Source of the DNA: Sphingomonas yantingensis
Lineage (GTDB): Bacteria; Pseudomonadota; Alphaproteobacteria; Sphingomonadales; Sphingomonadaceae
Direction of reading: 5' to 3'
NCBI RefSeq assembly: GCF_014199325.1
Contig: NZ_JACIJJ010000001.1
Location: forward strand, 372,001 to 436,000
DNA length: 64,000 nucleotides
In this document: piece after piece, positions 51,676 through 59,370 of the stretch
How positions within the stretch are numbered: position 1 is the first letter of the stretch
Layout: each line of letters starts with the position of its first letter
Position numbers and translations under genes: made by a program
Notes under the pieces: generated by a model
The model's input: only the letters and a program-made list of their open reading frames with translations
Told to the model about the DNA's origin: nothing
The model's database searches: none

Positions 51676-52389
51676 ATGTGGATCGCCAAGCACAAGTTGG
51701 CCACCCGATTGTGGCACTGGATCAACGCGCTGACGATCTTCGTCCTGCTCGGCTCGGGGCTGATGATTCTCAACGCGCATCCCAATCTCTATTGGGGCCA
51801 GTACGGTGCGAACTTCGACCAGCCCTGGTTCAAGGTGGCCTATGTGTTCGAGGGCGGGCGCGTGCCCGGCTGGCTGACGATCCCGTCGACCTACAATCTC
51901 GCGCTCGCGCGGCGTTGGCACCTGACGTTCGCGCTGGTGCTAGGGTTCGGCCTCCTCTTCTTCATGGTCGCGAGCCTCATCAACCGGCATTTCCAGCGCG
52001 ACCTTCGCCTGCGCCGCGCGGAACTCGCGCCCGCGCATCTGGCGCATGACGTGCGCGAGCATCTGGCGCTGCGCTTCCACGATCCCAAGGCGCCGGGGTC
52101 GTTCAACACGCTCCAGAAACTGAGCTATGTCGGGGTGATCTTCCTCGCGATCCCGCTAGTCATCGCCACCGGCCTTACTATGTCGCCGGGGATCAACGCG
52201 GCGGCGCCGTGGCTGCTCGACCTGTTCGGCGGGCGACAGTCGGCGCGATCGATCCACTTCATCGCGGCGATGGCGCTGGCGGCGTTCATCGTCGTCCACC
52301 TCGCGCTCGTCATCCTCGCCGGGCCAGTCAACGAAGTGCGGTCGATGATTACCGGGCGCTGGCGCGCGTCCGCGGAGGACGCGGCATGA
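51676..52389 (+). CDS. cytochrome b (b561 / formate-dehydrogenase gamma-like) membrane subunit
   Basis: The 237-residue protein has about four transmembrane segments and His residues in helices: TRLWHWINALTIFVLL (first helix), ARRWHLTFALVLGFGLLFFMV, IHFIAAMALAAFIVVHLALVILAG (two His). This bis-haem b pattern matches cytochrome b561/Ni-hydrogenase b-type subunits that pass electrons between quinone and a periplasmic partner. GAAGGAGCG precedes the ATG at 51676. Its stop overlaps the ATG of the molybdopterin gene by four bases, so the products are a likely complex. Confidence 0.87.
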   Translation: MWIAKHKLATRLWHWINALTIFVLLGSGLMILNAHPNLYWGQYGANFDQPWFKVAYVFEGGRVPGWLTIPSTYNLALARRWHLTFALVLGFGLLFFMVASLINRHFQRDLRLRRAELAPAHLAHDVREHLALRFHDPKAPGSFNTLQKLSYVGVIFLAIPLVIATGLTMSPGINAAAPWLLDLFGGRQSARSIHFIAAMALAAFIVVHLALVILAGPVNEVRSMITGRWRASAEDAA

Positions 52390-53147
52390 GCCTGCTGACG
52401 CGCCGCACGCTGATCGGCGGTCTCGCCGCCGGTGCAGGCAGCCTGCTCGCCGGCTGCGACGCGGCGGGCCAGAACGAGCATGTCCGCGGCCTCATTTTCA
52501 AGGGCGCCGACTGGAACCAGTGGACGCAGCGCGCGCTGACCGACCGCAATGCCCTCGCGCGCGAGTTCCGCGTCGATCAGATGTCGCCGGTGTTCCGCAC
52601 CAACGGCACCCGCGATCCCGGCACGCCCGACTATGCCGCCCACGCCGCCGCCGGCTTCGCCGACTGGCGTGTGCGCGTGGACGGGCTGGTGGCGCGGCCA
52701 CAGGCGTTCAGCGTCGCGCAGCTCCTGTCGATGCCGCAGCGCGCGCAGATCACTCGCCACGACTGTGTCGAGGGGTGGAGCGCGATCGGCAAGTGGCAGG
52801 GGCCGCGGCTCGCCACTTTGCTCGACGCCGCCGGGCTAAGCACCAACGCACGCTACCTCGTCTTCCACTGTTCGGATCGATACGCGGGCGGGCGCCCCTA
52901 TTACGAATCGATCGATCTGGTCGACGCGTTTCATCCGCAGACGATCCTGGCGCTCGGGCTTAACGACCGCCGGCTCGACGTCGGGCACGGTGCGCCCGCC
53001 CGGCTGCGCGTCGAGCGGCAACTGGGCTACAAGCAGGCCAAATATGTTGAGCGGATTGAGGCGGTGGCTGACCTGAAGCCGCTGTACGGCGGCAAGGGCG
53101 GGCTGTGGGAGGATATCGCCGGTTACGAATGGTACGCCGGTATCTGA
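52386..53147 (+). CDS. Tat-exported, lipid-anchored molybdopterin-dependent oxidoreductase
   Basis: The 253-residue protein carries an unusual composite signal. A twin-arginine motif TRRTLIGGLAAGAGSLLAGC runs into a lipobox LAGC with Cys at residue 24 and Asp at +2, which in Gram-negative bacteria favours inner-membrane retention. The fold is the sulfite-oxidase/MsrP molybdopterin domain: WRVRVDGLV, ITRHDCVEGWSAIGKWQGPRL with the Mo-coordinating Cys, YYESIDL, and ARLRVERQLGYKQAKYVERIE. No fused haem domain or dimerisation domain is present. The partner cytochrome b (overlapping upstream gene) would supply the electron path. Substrate unknown; sulfite is possible given the TauE/SafE gene nearby. 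Confidence 0.86.
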   Translation: MSLLTRRTLIGGLAAGAGSLLAGCDAAGQNEHVRGLIFKGADWNQWTQRALTDRNALAREFRVDQMSPVFRTNGTRDPGTPDYAAHAAAGFADWRVRVDGLVARPQAFSVAQLLSMPQRAQITRHDCVEGWSAIGKWQGPRLATLLDAAGLSTNARYLVFHCSDRYAGGRPYYESIDLVDAFHPQTILALGLNDRRLDVGHGAPARLRVERQLGYKQAKYVERIEAVADLKPLYGGKGGLWEDIAGYEWYAGI

Positions 53148-53217
53148 CCACCGTGCGCACTTGTCGCGGCGACGCGACTTCCGATATGCCGGCCTTACCG
53201 CATTGCTGGAGGATTGT

Positions 53218-53526
53218 TTGCTCACCCTGATCGACATCGCTCGTATTCTCTTGAGCGTCCTGTGGTGGATCCTGATCGTCCAGATCGTGCTGTCCTGGCT
53301 GATCGCGTTCAACGTCATCAACACCTCGAACGATTTCGTGCGCTCGGTCTGGAACGGCCTGAATACCCTGACCGAGCCGCTCTATCGGCCGATCCGGCGT
53401 ATCCTGCCCGATTTCGGGGCGCTCGACCTGTCGCCGATGGTGGTGTTTGTGGGCGTGCTGATCCTCGACCGCGTGCTGGCCGGGCTGGCGGCGAATATCG
53501 CATCGGGCGGCGCCGTTCCGCTCTGA
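53218..53526 (+). CDS. YggT family membrane protein
   Basis: The 102-residue protein has the YggT pattern LTLIDIARILLSVLWWILIVQIVLSWLIAFNVINTSN followed by LTEPLYRPIRRILPDFGALDLSPMVVFVGVLIL. It has two hydrophobic blocks and a basic centre. YggT proteins sit in the inner membrane near division and osmotic-stress functions. The start is TTG at 53218 because GGAGG lies five bases upstream and the family starts at this point; the upstream in-frame TTG at 53161 would add an implausible leader. folD follows after 44 bases. Confidence 0.87.
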   Translation: MLTLIDIARILLSVLWWILIVQIVLSWLIAFNVINTSNDFVRSVWNGLNTLTEPLYRPIRRILPDFGALDLSPMVVFVGVLILDRVLAGLAANIASGGAVPL

Positions 53527-53570
53527 CCGACGGGGTGGCGGCGTCGCGGCCGAGGGGCTAGGGAGCGCGC

Positions 53571-54446
53571 ATGACAGCCGAACTGATCGACGGAAAGAAG
53601 GCGGCCGAGCGGCTGCGCGGCCAGGTCGCCGAACTCGCCGCGGCGTTCGCCGCCGATGCTGGGCGCAAGCCCGGCCTTGCCGTGGTGCTGGTGGGGGAGG
53701 ATCCGGCCTCCTCGGTCTATGTCCGGTCGAAGGGCAAAGCGACTGTTGCCGCCGGCATGGAGAGTTTCGAGCATCGCCTGCCCGTCGACACCGACCAGGA
53801 CGATCTGATCGCGCTGGTCGACCGGCTCAATGCCGATCCGGCGGTCGACGGCATTCTCGTGCAACTGCCGCTCCCCGATGGTCTCGATGCACAGGCGGTG
53901 CTGACGCGGATCGACCCGGACAAGGACGTGGACGGCTTTCACCCCGTCAATGCCGGCCGGCTGGCGACGGGCCTCAACGGCTTCGTGCCCTGCACGCCCT
54001 ATGGCTGCCTGATGCTGCTAAAGTCGCAATTGGGCGATCTGTCGGGGCTGAACGCGGTTGTGATCGGCCGGTCGAACATCGTCGGCAAGCCGATGGCCGC
54101 GCTGCTGACCGCCGCCGACTGCACCGTCACGATCGCGCATTCGCGCACGAAGAATCTGCCGCATCACCTGGCACACGCCGATATCGTCGTCGCGGCGGTC
54201 GGCCGCCCCGGCTTCGTGCGCGGCGAGTGGCTGAAGCCCGGCGCGACGGTGATCGACGTCGGCATCAACCGCACCGCAGACGGCCTCGTCGGCGACGTCG
54301 AGTTCGAGGGCGCCGCCTCGATCGCCGGGGCGATCACGCCAGTGCCGGGCGGGGTGGGGCCGATGACGATCGCCTGCCTCCTGCGCAACACGCTCGTCGC
54401 CGCGCACCGGCGTGAGGGGATCGCGCTGGCGGCCGACGCGATCTGA
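53571..54446 (+). CDS. folD: bifunctional methylene-THF dehydrogenase/methenyl-THF cyclohydrolase
   Basis: The 291-residue enzyme interconverts 5,10-methylene-THF and 10-formyl-THF. The catalytic segment [11 protein letters not shown] near residue 50 contains the essential Tyr and Lys. [28 protein letters not shown] (NADP-binding loop) and [15 protein letters not shown] are conserved. ATG at 53571 follows AGGGAGCGC. The stop shares one base with the marC start. With fau at 62.5 kb it contributes to one-carbon metabolism. Confidence 0.96.
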   Translation: MTAELIDGKKAAERLRGQVAELAAAFAADAGRKPGLAVVLVGEDPASSVYVRSKGKATVAAGMESFEHRLPVDTDQDDLIALVDRLNADPAVDGILVQLPLPDGLDAQAVLTRIDPDKDVDGFHPVNAGRLATGLNGFVPCTPYGCLMLLKSQLGDLSGLNAVVIGRSNIVGKPMAALLTAADCTVTIAHSRTKNLPHHLAHADIVVAAVGRPGFVRGEWLKPGATVIDVGINRTADGLVGDVEFEGAASIAGAITPVPGGVGPMTIACLLRNTLVAAHRREGIALAADAI

Positions 54447-55066
54447 TGCTCGAACTCTACGTCTCGGCGCTCGCGACCTTCTTCGTCATCATCGACCCGC
54501 CGGGCTGCGCGCCGATCTATGCCGGACTGACGACGGGCGCGACGCCCGTCCAGCGCCGGTCGATGGCGATCCGCGCCGTACTGATCGCGGGCGGCATCCT
54601 CATCGGCTTCGCGCTGTTCGGCGAGGATCTGCTGCGCTCGCTCCACGTCAGCCTCGACGCGTTCAAGATCGCCGGCGGCATCATGCTGTTCCTGATCGCG
54701 CTCGAAATGGTGTTTGAGAAGCGCACCCAGCGGCGCGAGGACCGCGCGCAGAAGATCATCGAGACGCCCGAGGTCGAGGATGTCGCCGCCTTTCCGATGG
54801 CGATGCCGATGATCGCCGGCCCCGGCTCGATCGCGTCGGTCATGCTGATGATGAGCCGGACGCAGGGCCTTGCCGCTTCGCTGGTCGTGCTGGCGGCGCT
54901 GTTCACGATCCTGCTCGTCACGCTCGCCGCGCTGATCGCCGCCGGGCCGATGATGCGGCTGCTCGGCACCCGGATCGAGGCGGTCATCACCCGCCTGCTC
55001 GGCGTGCTGCTGGCGGCGCTGGCCACGCAGTTCATCCTCGACGGCCTCGCCGCAACGGTGCTTTAA
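54446..55066 (+). CDS. MarC family integral membrane protein
   Basis: The 206-residue protein has about six transmembrane helices, beginning LYVSALATFFVIIDPPGCAPIYAGLT. It has the internally repeated MarC pattern, with AGGIMLFLIALEMVF, then FPMAMPMIAGPGSIASVMLMM. MarC proteins were once linked to multiple antibiotic resistance, but that link was withdrawn; function is unclear. It overlaps folD by one base (TGATG). Confidence 0.88.
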   Translation: MLELYVSALATFFVIIDPPGCAPIYAGLTTGATPVQRRSMAIRAVLIAGGILIGFALFGEDLLRSLHVSLDAFKIAGGIMLFLIALEMVFEKRTQRREDRAQKIIETPEVEDVAAFPMAMPMIAGPGSIASVMLMMSRTQGLAASLVVLAALFTILLVTLAALIAAGPMMRLLGTRIEAVITRLLGVLLAALATQFILDGLAATVL

Positions 55067-55099
55067 GCCGGGCGCGGCTTTCGCTAAGGCGCGGGGATC

Positions 55100-56101
55100 A
55101 TGCATCGTCCCGCGCTCTCCGTCGTCATCCCCTGCTATAACGAGGCCGAGTGCCTCGAGGCGCTGCACGCGCGCGTTTCCGCCGCGGCGCATGCGGCGGT
55201 GGGGGCGGATCACGAGATCGTCCTTGTCAACGACGGGTCGCGCGACGCGTCGTGGGACGTGATGCAGCGTCTGTCGGCGGCCGACCCGCGGCTGGTCGCG
55301 GTCAACCTGTCGCGCAATCACGGGCACCAGCTCGCGCTGACCGCCGGGCTCGACCTGTGCGCGGGCGAGCAGATCCTCATCATCGACGCCGATCTTCAGG
55401 ACCCGCCCGAACTGTTGTCGGAAATGCGCGCGGTGATGGCGGCCGAGGGGGCGGACGTCGTCTATGCCGTACGCCGCAAGCGTGAGGGCGAGACCTTTTT
55501 CAAGAAGGTGACGGCCGCCGCCTTCTATCGCGTGCTCGACCGCGTCACCGACACGCCGATTCCGCTTGATACCGGCGACTTTCGCCTGATGAGCCGCCGC
55601 GCGCTCGACGCGCTGCTGAGCCTGCCAGAACAGGCGCGCTTCATCCGCGGCATGGTCGCGTGGGTCGGGTTCCGGCAGGTGCCGTTCCTCTACGACCGGC
55701 ACGAACGGCATGCGGGCGAGACCAAATACCCGCTGTCGAAGATGCTGCGCTTCGCGTTCGACGCGGTCACCGGCTTCTCGACCGCGCCGCTCCGCTGGGC
55801 GAGCCATATCGGCATCGCGCTGTTCTTCCTGTCGTTCCTGCTGCTGATCTATATCGCCGTCGGGTTCTTCACCGGATCGGCGGTGCAGGGCTGGACGTCG
55901 CTGATGCTCATCACCGTGTTTCTGGGCGCGGTGCAGATGCTCGTGCTCGGCATGATCGGCGAGTATCTGGGCCGGCTCTACGTCGAAGCGAAGCGGCGGC
56001 CGCTCTATCTCGTCGCCGATGTGGCCGGGCCGGTGCAGGGCCGCGCGACATTGGGCTATCGCGCGGGGCAGGGGGCGATGGGCGAGCCGCCCGCCGCTTG
56101 A
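55100..56101 (+). CDS. GT2 family glycosyltransferase (dolichyl/undecaprenyl-phosphate sugar transferase-like)
   Basis: The 333-residue membrane enzyme has an N-terminal GT-A domain: VVIPCYNEAECLEAL, EIVLVNDGSRDASW, LIIDADLQDPPELL (DXD-like metal site), DTGDFRLMSRRALDAL. Two C-terminal transmembrane helices follow (residues 238-260 and 270-295). This is the layout of ArnC/GtrB-type enzymes that move a sugar from a nucleotide donor to polyprenyl phosphate on the inner membrane, feeding envelope glycosylation. It follows marC after 33 bases. Partner flippase and acceptor transferase genes are not adjacent. Confidence 0.9.
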   Translation: MHRPALSVVIPCYNEAECLEALHARVSAAAHAAVGADHEIVLVNDGSRDASWDVMQRLSAADPRLVAVNLSRNHGHQLALTAGLDLCAGEQILIIDADLQDPPELLSEMRAVMAAEGADVVYAVRRKREGETFFKKVTAAAFYRVLDRVTDTPIPLDTGDFRLMSRRALDALLSLPEQARFIRGMVAWVGFRQVPFLYDRHERHAGETKYPLSKMLRFAFDAVTGFSTAPLRWASHIGIALFFLSFLLLIYIAVGFFTGSAVQGWTSLMLITVFLGAVQMLVLGMIGEYLGRLYVEAKRRPLYLVADVAGPVQGRATLGYRAGQGAMGEPPAA

Positions 56102-56104
56102 TCG

Positions 56105-57661
56105 TTACTCGGCGCTCGCGCCGCCCCCGCGGACCGGCACCGCCATCAGCCGCGCGGTCAGTGCGCGGAAATTGGCGAGGTCGCGGCCCGACAGCTGCGA
56201 GGTCGTCGTGAAGCTGACCGAGGTCGGATTGATCGGCGCGCCGTTGCGCCACAATTCGTAATGCAGATGCGGGCCGGTCGACAGGCCGGTCGAGCCGACA
56301 TAGCCGATCACTTCGCCGCGGCTCACCCGCTCGCCGCCGCGCACCGCGATCCGACTCATATGGCCGTAGCCGGTGGCCAGCCCGCCGCTGTGGACGAGCT
56401 TGACGAAATTGCCATAGCCGCCGTGCCGCCCGGCAAAGGCGACAACGCCATCGGTTGCCGCGCGGATCGGGCTGCCATAAGGGGCAGCAAAGTCCATACC
56501 CTTGTGCAGCCGGCGGAAGCCCAGCACCGGATGCGTCCGCCAGCCGAAACCCGACGAGATGCGCGCGGCGACGGGCATCGCCATCATGCCCTTCTTCTCG
56601 CCGACGCCCTTCGGATCGAACCAGTCGGTGCGCCCGCCATCCTCCCAGCGGACGAGTTGCGTGCGCTGCGGCCCTTCGCCGACCGCGGCGTAGAGGAGCT
56701 TGCCCTGCCGCACCTCGCCGGTGGCGGCGCGCTCCTGCTCGACGATCAGGTCGTACTGGTCGTTGGCGCCGAGGCGCGACATCGGCACCTTGGTCGCGAT
56801 CTGGCGGATGAACGCCTCGACCGCCTTGGCCGGCGCACCCGCGGCGCGGGCGGAACGATAGAGGCTGGTGCCGACGCGGCCACGGATGCGCAGCGGCGTC
56901 GAATCGATCGCGATGGGCATCGGCCTGATCGCAAAGGTGCCGCCGTCGCGCGTCAGTTCGAGCGCGAGGTCGAAGCGCGCGCGAAAAGCGAGGTGCTCGA
57001 GTGGGCGGGGCACGTCACGGCTGGGCCGGCGGCCGAGCGTCAGGTCGATGCGCGTGCCGGGGCGGATGTCGGATAGCGACACCTGCTCGGCGACGAGTGC
57101 GGCGGCGCGATCCGCCTCCCCCTCGCCGACGCCGCTGCGGCGCAGCGTCCGGGCGAGCGCATCGCCGCCGGGCAGCGTGGCGGACAGGTCGAGCGTCGGC
57201 CGCTCGGGCGTGTCGGTCAGCGGGCGGACGGCACCCGTCGCACCGATCCGCCGGCCGCTGGTCGCGCCGAAGGCGAGGGGGGCGATCGACTGCGAGGCGA
57301 TCTCGTCCCGGTCGGTGGAGGAGAGGGGGGCGTTGCCGACGGCATGCAGCGGCCGGTCGAAACCGGGTGCCAGCGCCAGCGTGCCCGCGCACAGCGCAAG
57401 ACAGGTGGCGGCCCCGCGCCACCAGGTCGGCGAGCCGATATCGGCGCCCAGATCGACGAACAGGTCGAGGCCGCGGATCCGCTCGGCCAGCAATTCGGCT
57501 CGCGTCTGCGGCGGCAGCGCGAGCGCGTTCGCGCGGCCGAAACCGCGCGTGCCGGTGCCCGATCCGTCGAGCCAGTGCTGGTCGTCGTTGAGAAACAAGT
57601 CCGATCGGCCCCCGCCGCTAGCCGCCCGCGCCGGCCATGTGCCAGCGGGGTGTAGCGGCAT
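56105..57661 (-). CDS. M23 family metallopeptidase (cell wall hydrolase)
   Basis: The 518-residue protein has a cytoplasmic N-terminus of about 80 residues, one transmembrane helix (residues 83-100, AATCLALCAGTLALAPG), and a long periplasmic part. The C-terminal M23 (LytM) domain has the zinc motif HKGMDFAAP near residue 395 and HLHYELWRNG near 470, so the Zn residues are present and activity is plausible. A LysM-like or opacity-type central segment (around SLSDIRPGTRIDLTLG) resembles that seen in DipM/NlpD-type proteins. It would cleave peptidoglycan crosslinks during growth or division. It converges on the GT2 gene with a 3-base gap. Confidence 0.9.
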   Translation of the reverse strand: MPLHPAGTWPARAASGGGRSDLFLNDDQHWLDGSGTGTRGFGRANALALPPQTRAELLAERIRGLDLFVDLGADIGSPTWWRGAATCLALCAGTLALAPGFDRPLHAVGNAPLSSTDRDEIASQSIAPLAFGATSGRRIGATGAVRPLTDTPERPTLDLSATLPGGDALARTLRRSGVGEGEADRAAALVAEQVSLSDIRPGTRIDLTLGRRPSRDVPRPLEHLAFRARFDLALELTRDGGTFAIRPMPIAIDSTPLRIRGRVGTSLYRSARAAGAPAKAVEAFIRQIATKVPMSRLGANDQYDLIVEQERAATGEVRQGKLLYAAVGEGPQRTQLVRWEDGGRTDWFDPKGVGEKKGMMAMPVAARISSGFGWRTHPVLGFRRLHKGMDFAAPYGSPIRAATDGVVAFAGRHGGYGNFVKLVHSGGLATGYGHMSRIAVRGGERVSRGEVIGYVGSTGLSTGPHLHYELWRNGAPINPTSVSFTTTSQLSGRDLANFRALTARLMAVPVRGGGASAE

Positions 57662-57752
57662 GATCCTAAAGTCAAATTAACCCGCAAGCCGCCGTGCCCG
57701 CGCTGCGCCGAAGCGACGCGGGCGGGCGACGAGCGACTCGAAAACGGTTCCC

Positions 57753-57923
57753 TCAGGTCGATTTCATGTTTGACGCGACGTTGTTGAACGTCTTTTTGAG
57801 GTTGTTGCCGAGGCCCTGCATCGCGGCGATCGCCGCAACCGCGATCAGCGCCGCGATCAGTCCGTATTCGATAGCCGTCGCCGCGCGCGTCTCGCGCAGC
57901 AGTGTCAAAACGTGATTCACCAT
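57753..57923 (-). CDS. Flp/Fap-type type IVb pilin
   Basis: A 56-residue prepilin. The short basic leader (MVNHVLTLLRETRAA) precedes TAIEYGLIAALIAVAAIAAM, with the conserved Glu-Tyr of Flp processing sites and a hydrophobic helix of about 20 residues. The mature C-terminus is AMQGLGNNLKKTFNNVASNMKST. It is a near-duplicate of the next upstream gene, differing at one residue over 42. The tad secretion genes are not in the window. Confidence 0.88.
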   Translation of the reverse strand: MVNHVLTLLRETRAATAIEYGLIAALIAVAAIAAMQGLGNNLKKTFNNVASNMKST

Positions 57924-58136
57924 GTTGCACTCCCGGTGACAAAGAAAGGGCGGCGGAACCCATCGGCTCCGCCGCCCTCGCTGGGAAATCAATCGATCAG
58001 GAAGCGATCAGGTCGACTTCATGTTCGACGCGACGTTGTTGAACGTCTTGGTCAGGTTGTTGCCCAGGCCCTGCATCGCGGCGATCGCCGCAACGGCGAT
58101 CAGCGCGGCGATCAGGCCGTACTCGATCGCGGTCGC
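57753..58136 (-). repeat. tandem duplication of a pilin segment (two 129-base copies)
   Basis: Positions 57753-57881 and 58008-58136 align without gaps, with 12 differences by my hand count (about 91% identical). They cover the C-terminal 42 codons plus stop of the two Flp genes. The N-terminal parts differ. This indicates a recent duplication or gene conversion limited to the hydrophobic and mature region. Confidence 0.85.
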
Positions 58137-58175
58137 GCCCTTCTTGTCGGCGAAAATCTTGCGAATCTTCTGCAT
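58008..58175 (-). CDS. Flp/Fap-type type IVb pilin (duplicate)
   Basis: A 55-residue prepilin with leader MQKIRKIFADKKGA and then TAIEYGLIAALIAVAAIAAM. GGAGA lies five bases before the ATG at 58175, favouring this start over ATG 58187. The mature sequence is almost identical to its neighbour, with Thr in place of Lys near NNLTKTFNN. Leader sequences and codon choice at the 5' end differ, so the duplication is not of the whole unit. Confidence 0.88.
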   Translation of the reverse strand: MQKIRKIFADKKGATAIEYGLIAALIAVAAIAAMQGLGNNLTKTFNNVASNMKST

Positions 58176-58339
58176 TCCGGTCTCCATCGGTCCAAACTTC
58201 AAACACCCGGCTGTCCGAGAGCCCCCGGAACCAGCTATTTCGGAATAGGGGGAGGCGGTTGAGAATTCGTTTAAGCGGGGCGGGCCGATCTATTTTATTT
58301 CGTTGCCATGGAACCCGCGGCCAAAGCTGCGGAGAAGCG

Positions 58340-58525
58340 TCAGCGCATCACTTCGTCGACGCGCGTGTTGACGTTGTTCCACATGCCCGAGGTGACGTTG
58401 GCGACCGCCATGATCGCGGTGATGATCGCGATCACCACCAGTGCGACGATCAGGCCGTACTCGACCGCCGTCGCGCCCCGCCGGTCGGCGAGAAGGCGTT
58501 GCGTCAGTCGGTGCAATCGCGGCAT
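58340..58525 (-). CDS. Flp-type pilin, divergent third copy
   Basis: A 61-residue prepilin: leader MPRLHRLTQRLLADRRGA, then TAVEYGLIVALVVIAIITAI and a mature end NVTSGMWNNVNTRVDEVMR. It shares the EYGLI core with the two downstream pilins but little else, so it is an older paralogue. The start could be ATG 58525 or ATG 58528. It lies 150 bases upstream of the duplicated pair in the same direction, but the intervening 58176-58339 stretch suggests separate transcription. Confidence 0.86.
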   Translation of the reverse strand: MPRLHRLTQRLLADRRGATAVEYGLIVALVVIAIITAIMAVANVTSGMWNNVNTRVDEVMR

Positions 58526-58578
58526 CATGTCCCCCTTGGCCAATCGCGCCGCAAACCTAGTCCCTGGGAGTTAAGGAA

Positions 58579-58995
58579 ATGCCATCGGACCCTCCGATGC
58601 CGATGCTGCTCGTCGTCGCCGCGGCGCTGGTCGACCTCGACGGGCGCGTGCTGGTCCAGCGGCGCCCGGCAGGCACGTCGATGGCGGGGCTGTGGGAGTT
58701 TCCGGGCGGCAAGGTCGAACCCGGCGAGACGCCGGAGGCGGCGCTGATCCGCGAACTGGGCGAGGAACTGGGCATCGACGTGGAAGCCGCGTGCCTAGCG
58801 CCCGCGGTGTTCGCCAGCGAACCGCTGGACGGGCGGCACCTGCTCCTGCTGCTCTATGCCTGTCGCAAGTGGAAGGGCGTGGTCGAGGCGCGGCACGCGA
58901 CCGAGCTCAAATGGGTGCGCCCGGTCGAGCTGCACCGCTTGGAGATGCCGCCGGCGGACAAACCGCTGATCGGCCTGCTCGAGGCGCTCGTCTGA
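58579..58995 (+). CDS. mutT: (deoxy)nucleoside triphosphate pyrophosphohydrolase (MutT type Nudix)
   Basis: The 138-residue Nudix protein has the box GKVEPGETPEAALIRELGEELGI (GX5EX7REUXEEXGU) near residues 48-70, and VVAAALVDLDGRVLVQRRPAGTSMAGLWEFPGG preceding it, as in MutT. It hydrolyses 8-oxo-dGTP or a related nucleotide. AAGGA sits before the ATG at 58579. It converges on the PilZ gene with only five bases between stop codons. Confidence 0.92.
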   Translation: MPSDPPMPMLLVVAAALVDLDGRVLVQRRPAGTSMAGLWEFPGGKVEPGETPEAALIRELGEELGIDVEAACLAPAVFASEPLDGRHLLLLLYACRKWKGVVEARHATELKWVRPVELHRLEMPPADKPLIGLLEALV

Positions 58996-58999
58996 CGGT

Positions 59000-59314
59000 T
59001 TAGGTCGCGCGGTGCGCGGCGGCGAGGTGATCGAGGATCGCGACGTGGAGCGGCCGCTCGAATGCGACGCCGATCTCGCCCGGGCGCGCCCAGCGCACCT
59101 CGCACTTGATCGAGCGGAGCTGGTCGACGGTCAGATACAGCGTCTGCCCGGCATGGAAGCGGCGATAGGTGGCGATCCGCGCACCGGTCGACGAGATGTC
59201 GAGGAGCTCGATCCCGTGCTGTCCGGCATAAGGCTCGGACAGCCGCCCCTCGGCGTGCAGCGTCAGGCGCAGATTGGCACGTTGTTCGTGCGCGTCGAGC
59301 GGCTGTGCGGACAT
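59000..59314 (-). CDS. PilZ-domain protein
   Basis: The 104-residue protein has the PilZ pattern QRANLRLTLHAEGRL, IELLDISSTGARIATYRRFHAGQTLYLTV, and RWARPGEIGVAFERPL. The c-di-GMP site normally needs RxxxR and a (D/N)xSxxG. The first is QRANLRL (only partly matching) and the second is DISSTGA, which matches. Binding of c-di-GMP is therefore possible but not assured. It may control surface behaviour alongside the pilins nearby. Confidence 0.84.
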   Translation of the reverse strand: MSAQPLDAHEQRANLRLTLHAEGRLSEPYAGQHGIELLDISSTGARIATYRRFHAGQTLYLTVDQLRSIKCEVRWARPGEIGVAFERPLHVAILDHLAAAHRAT

Positions 59315-59370
59315 AGTCGGCGGTCGATCCCTTCTGGTGCCGATATACGCCCGAAAGTATGAGTGAATGC

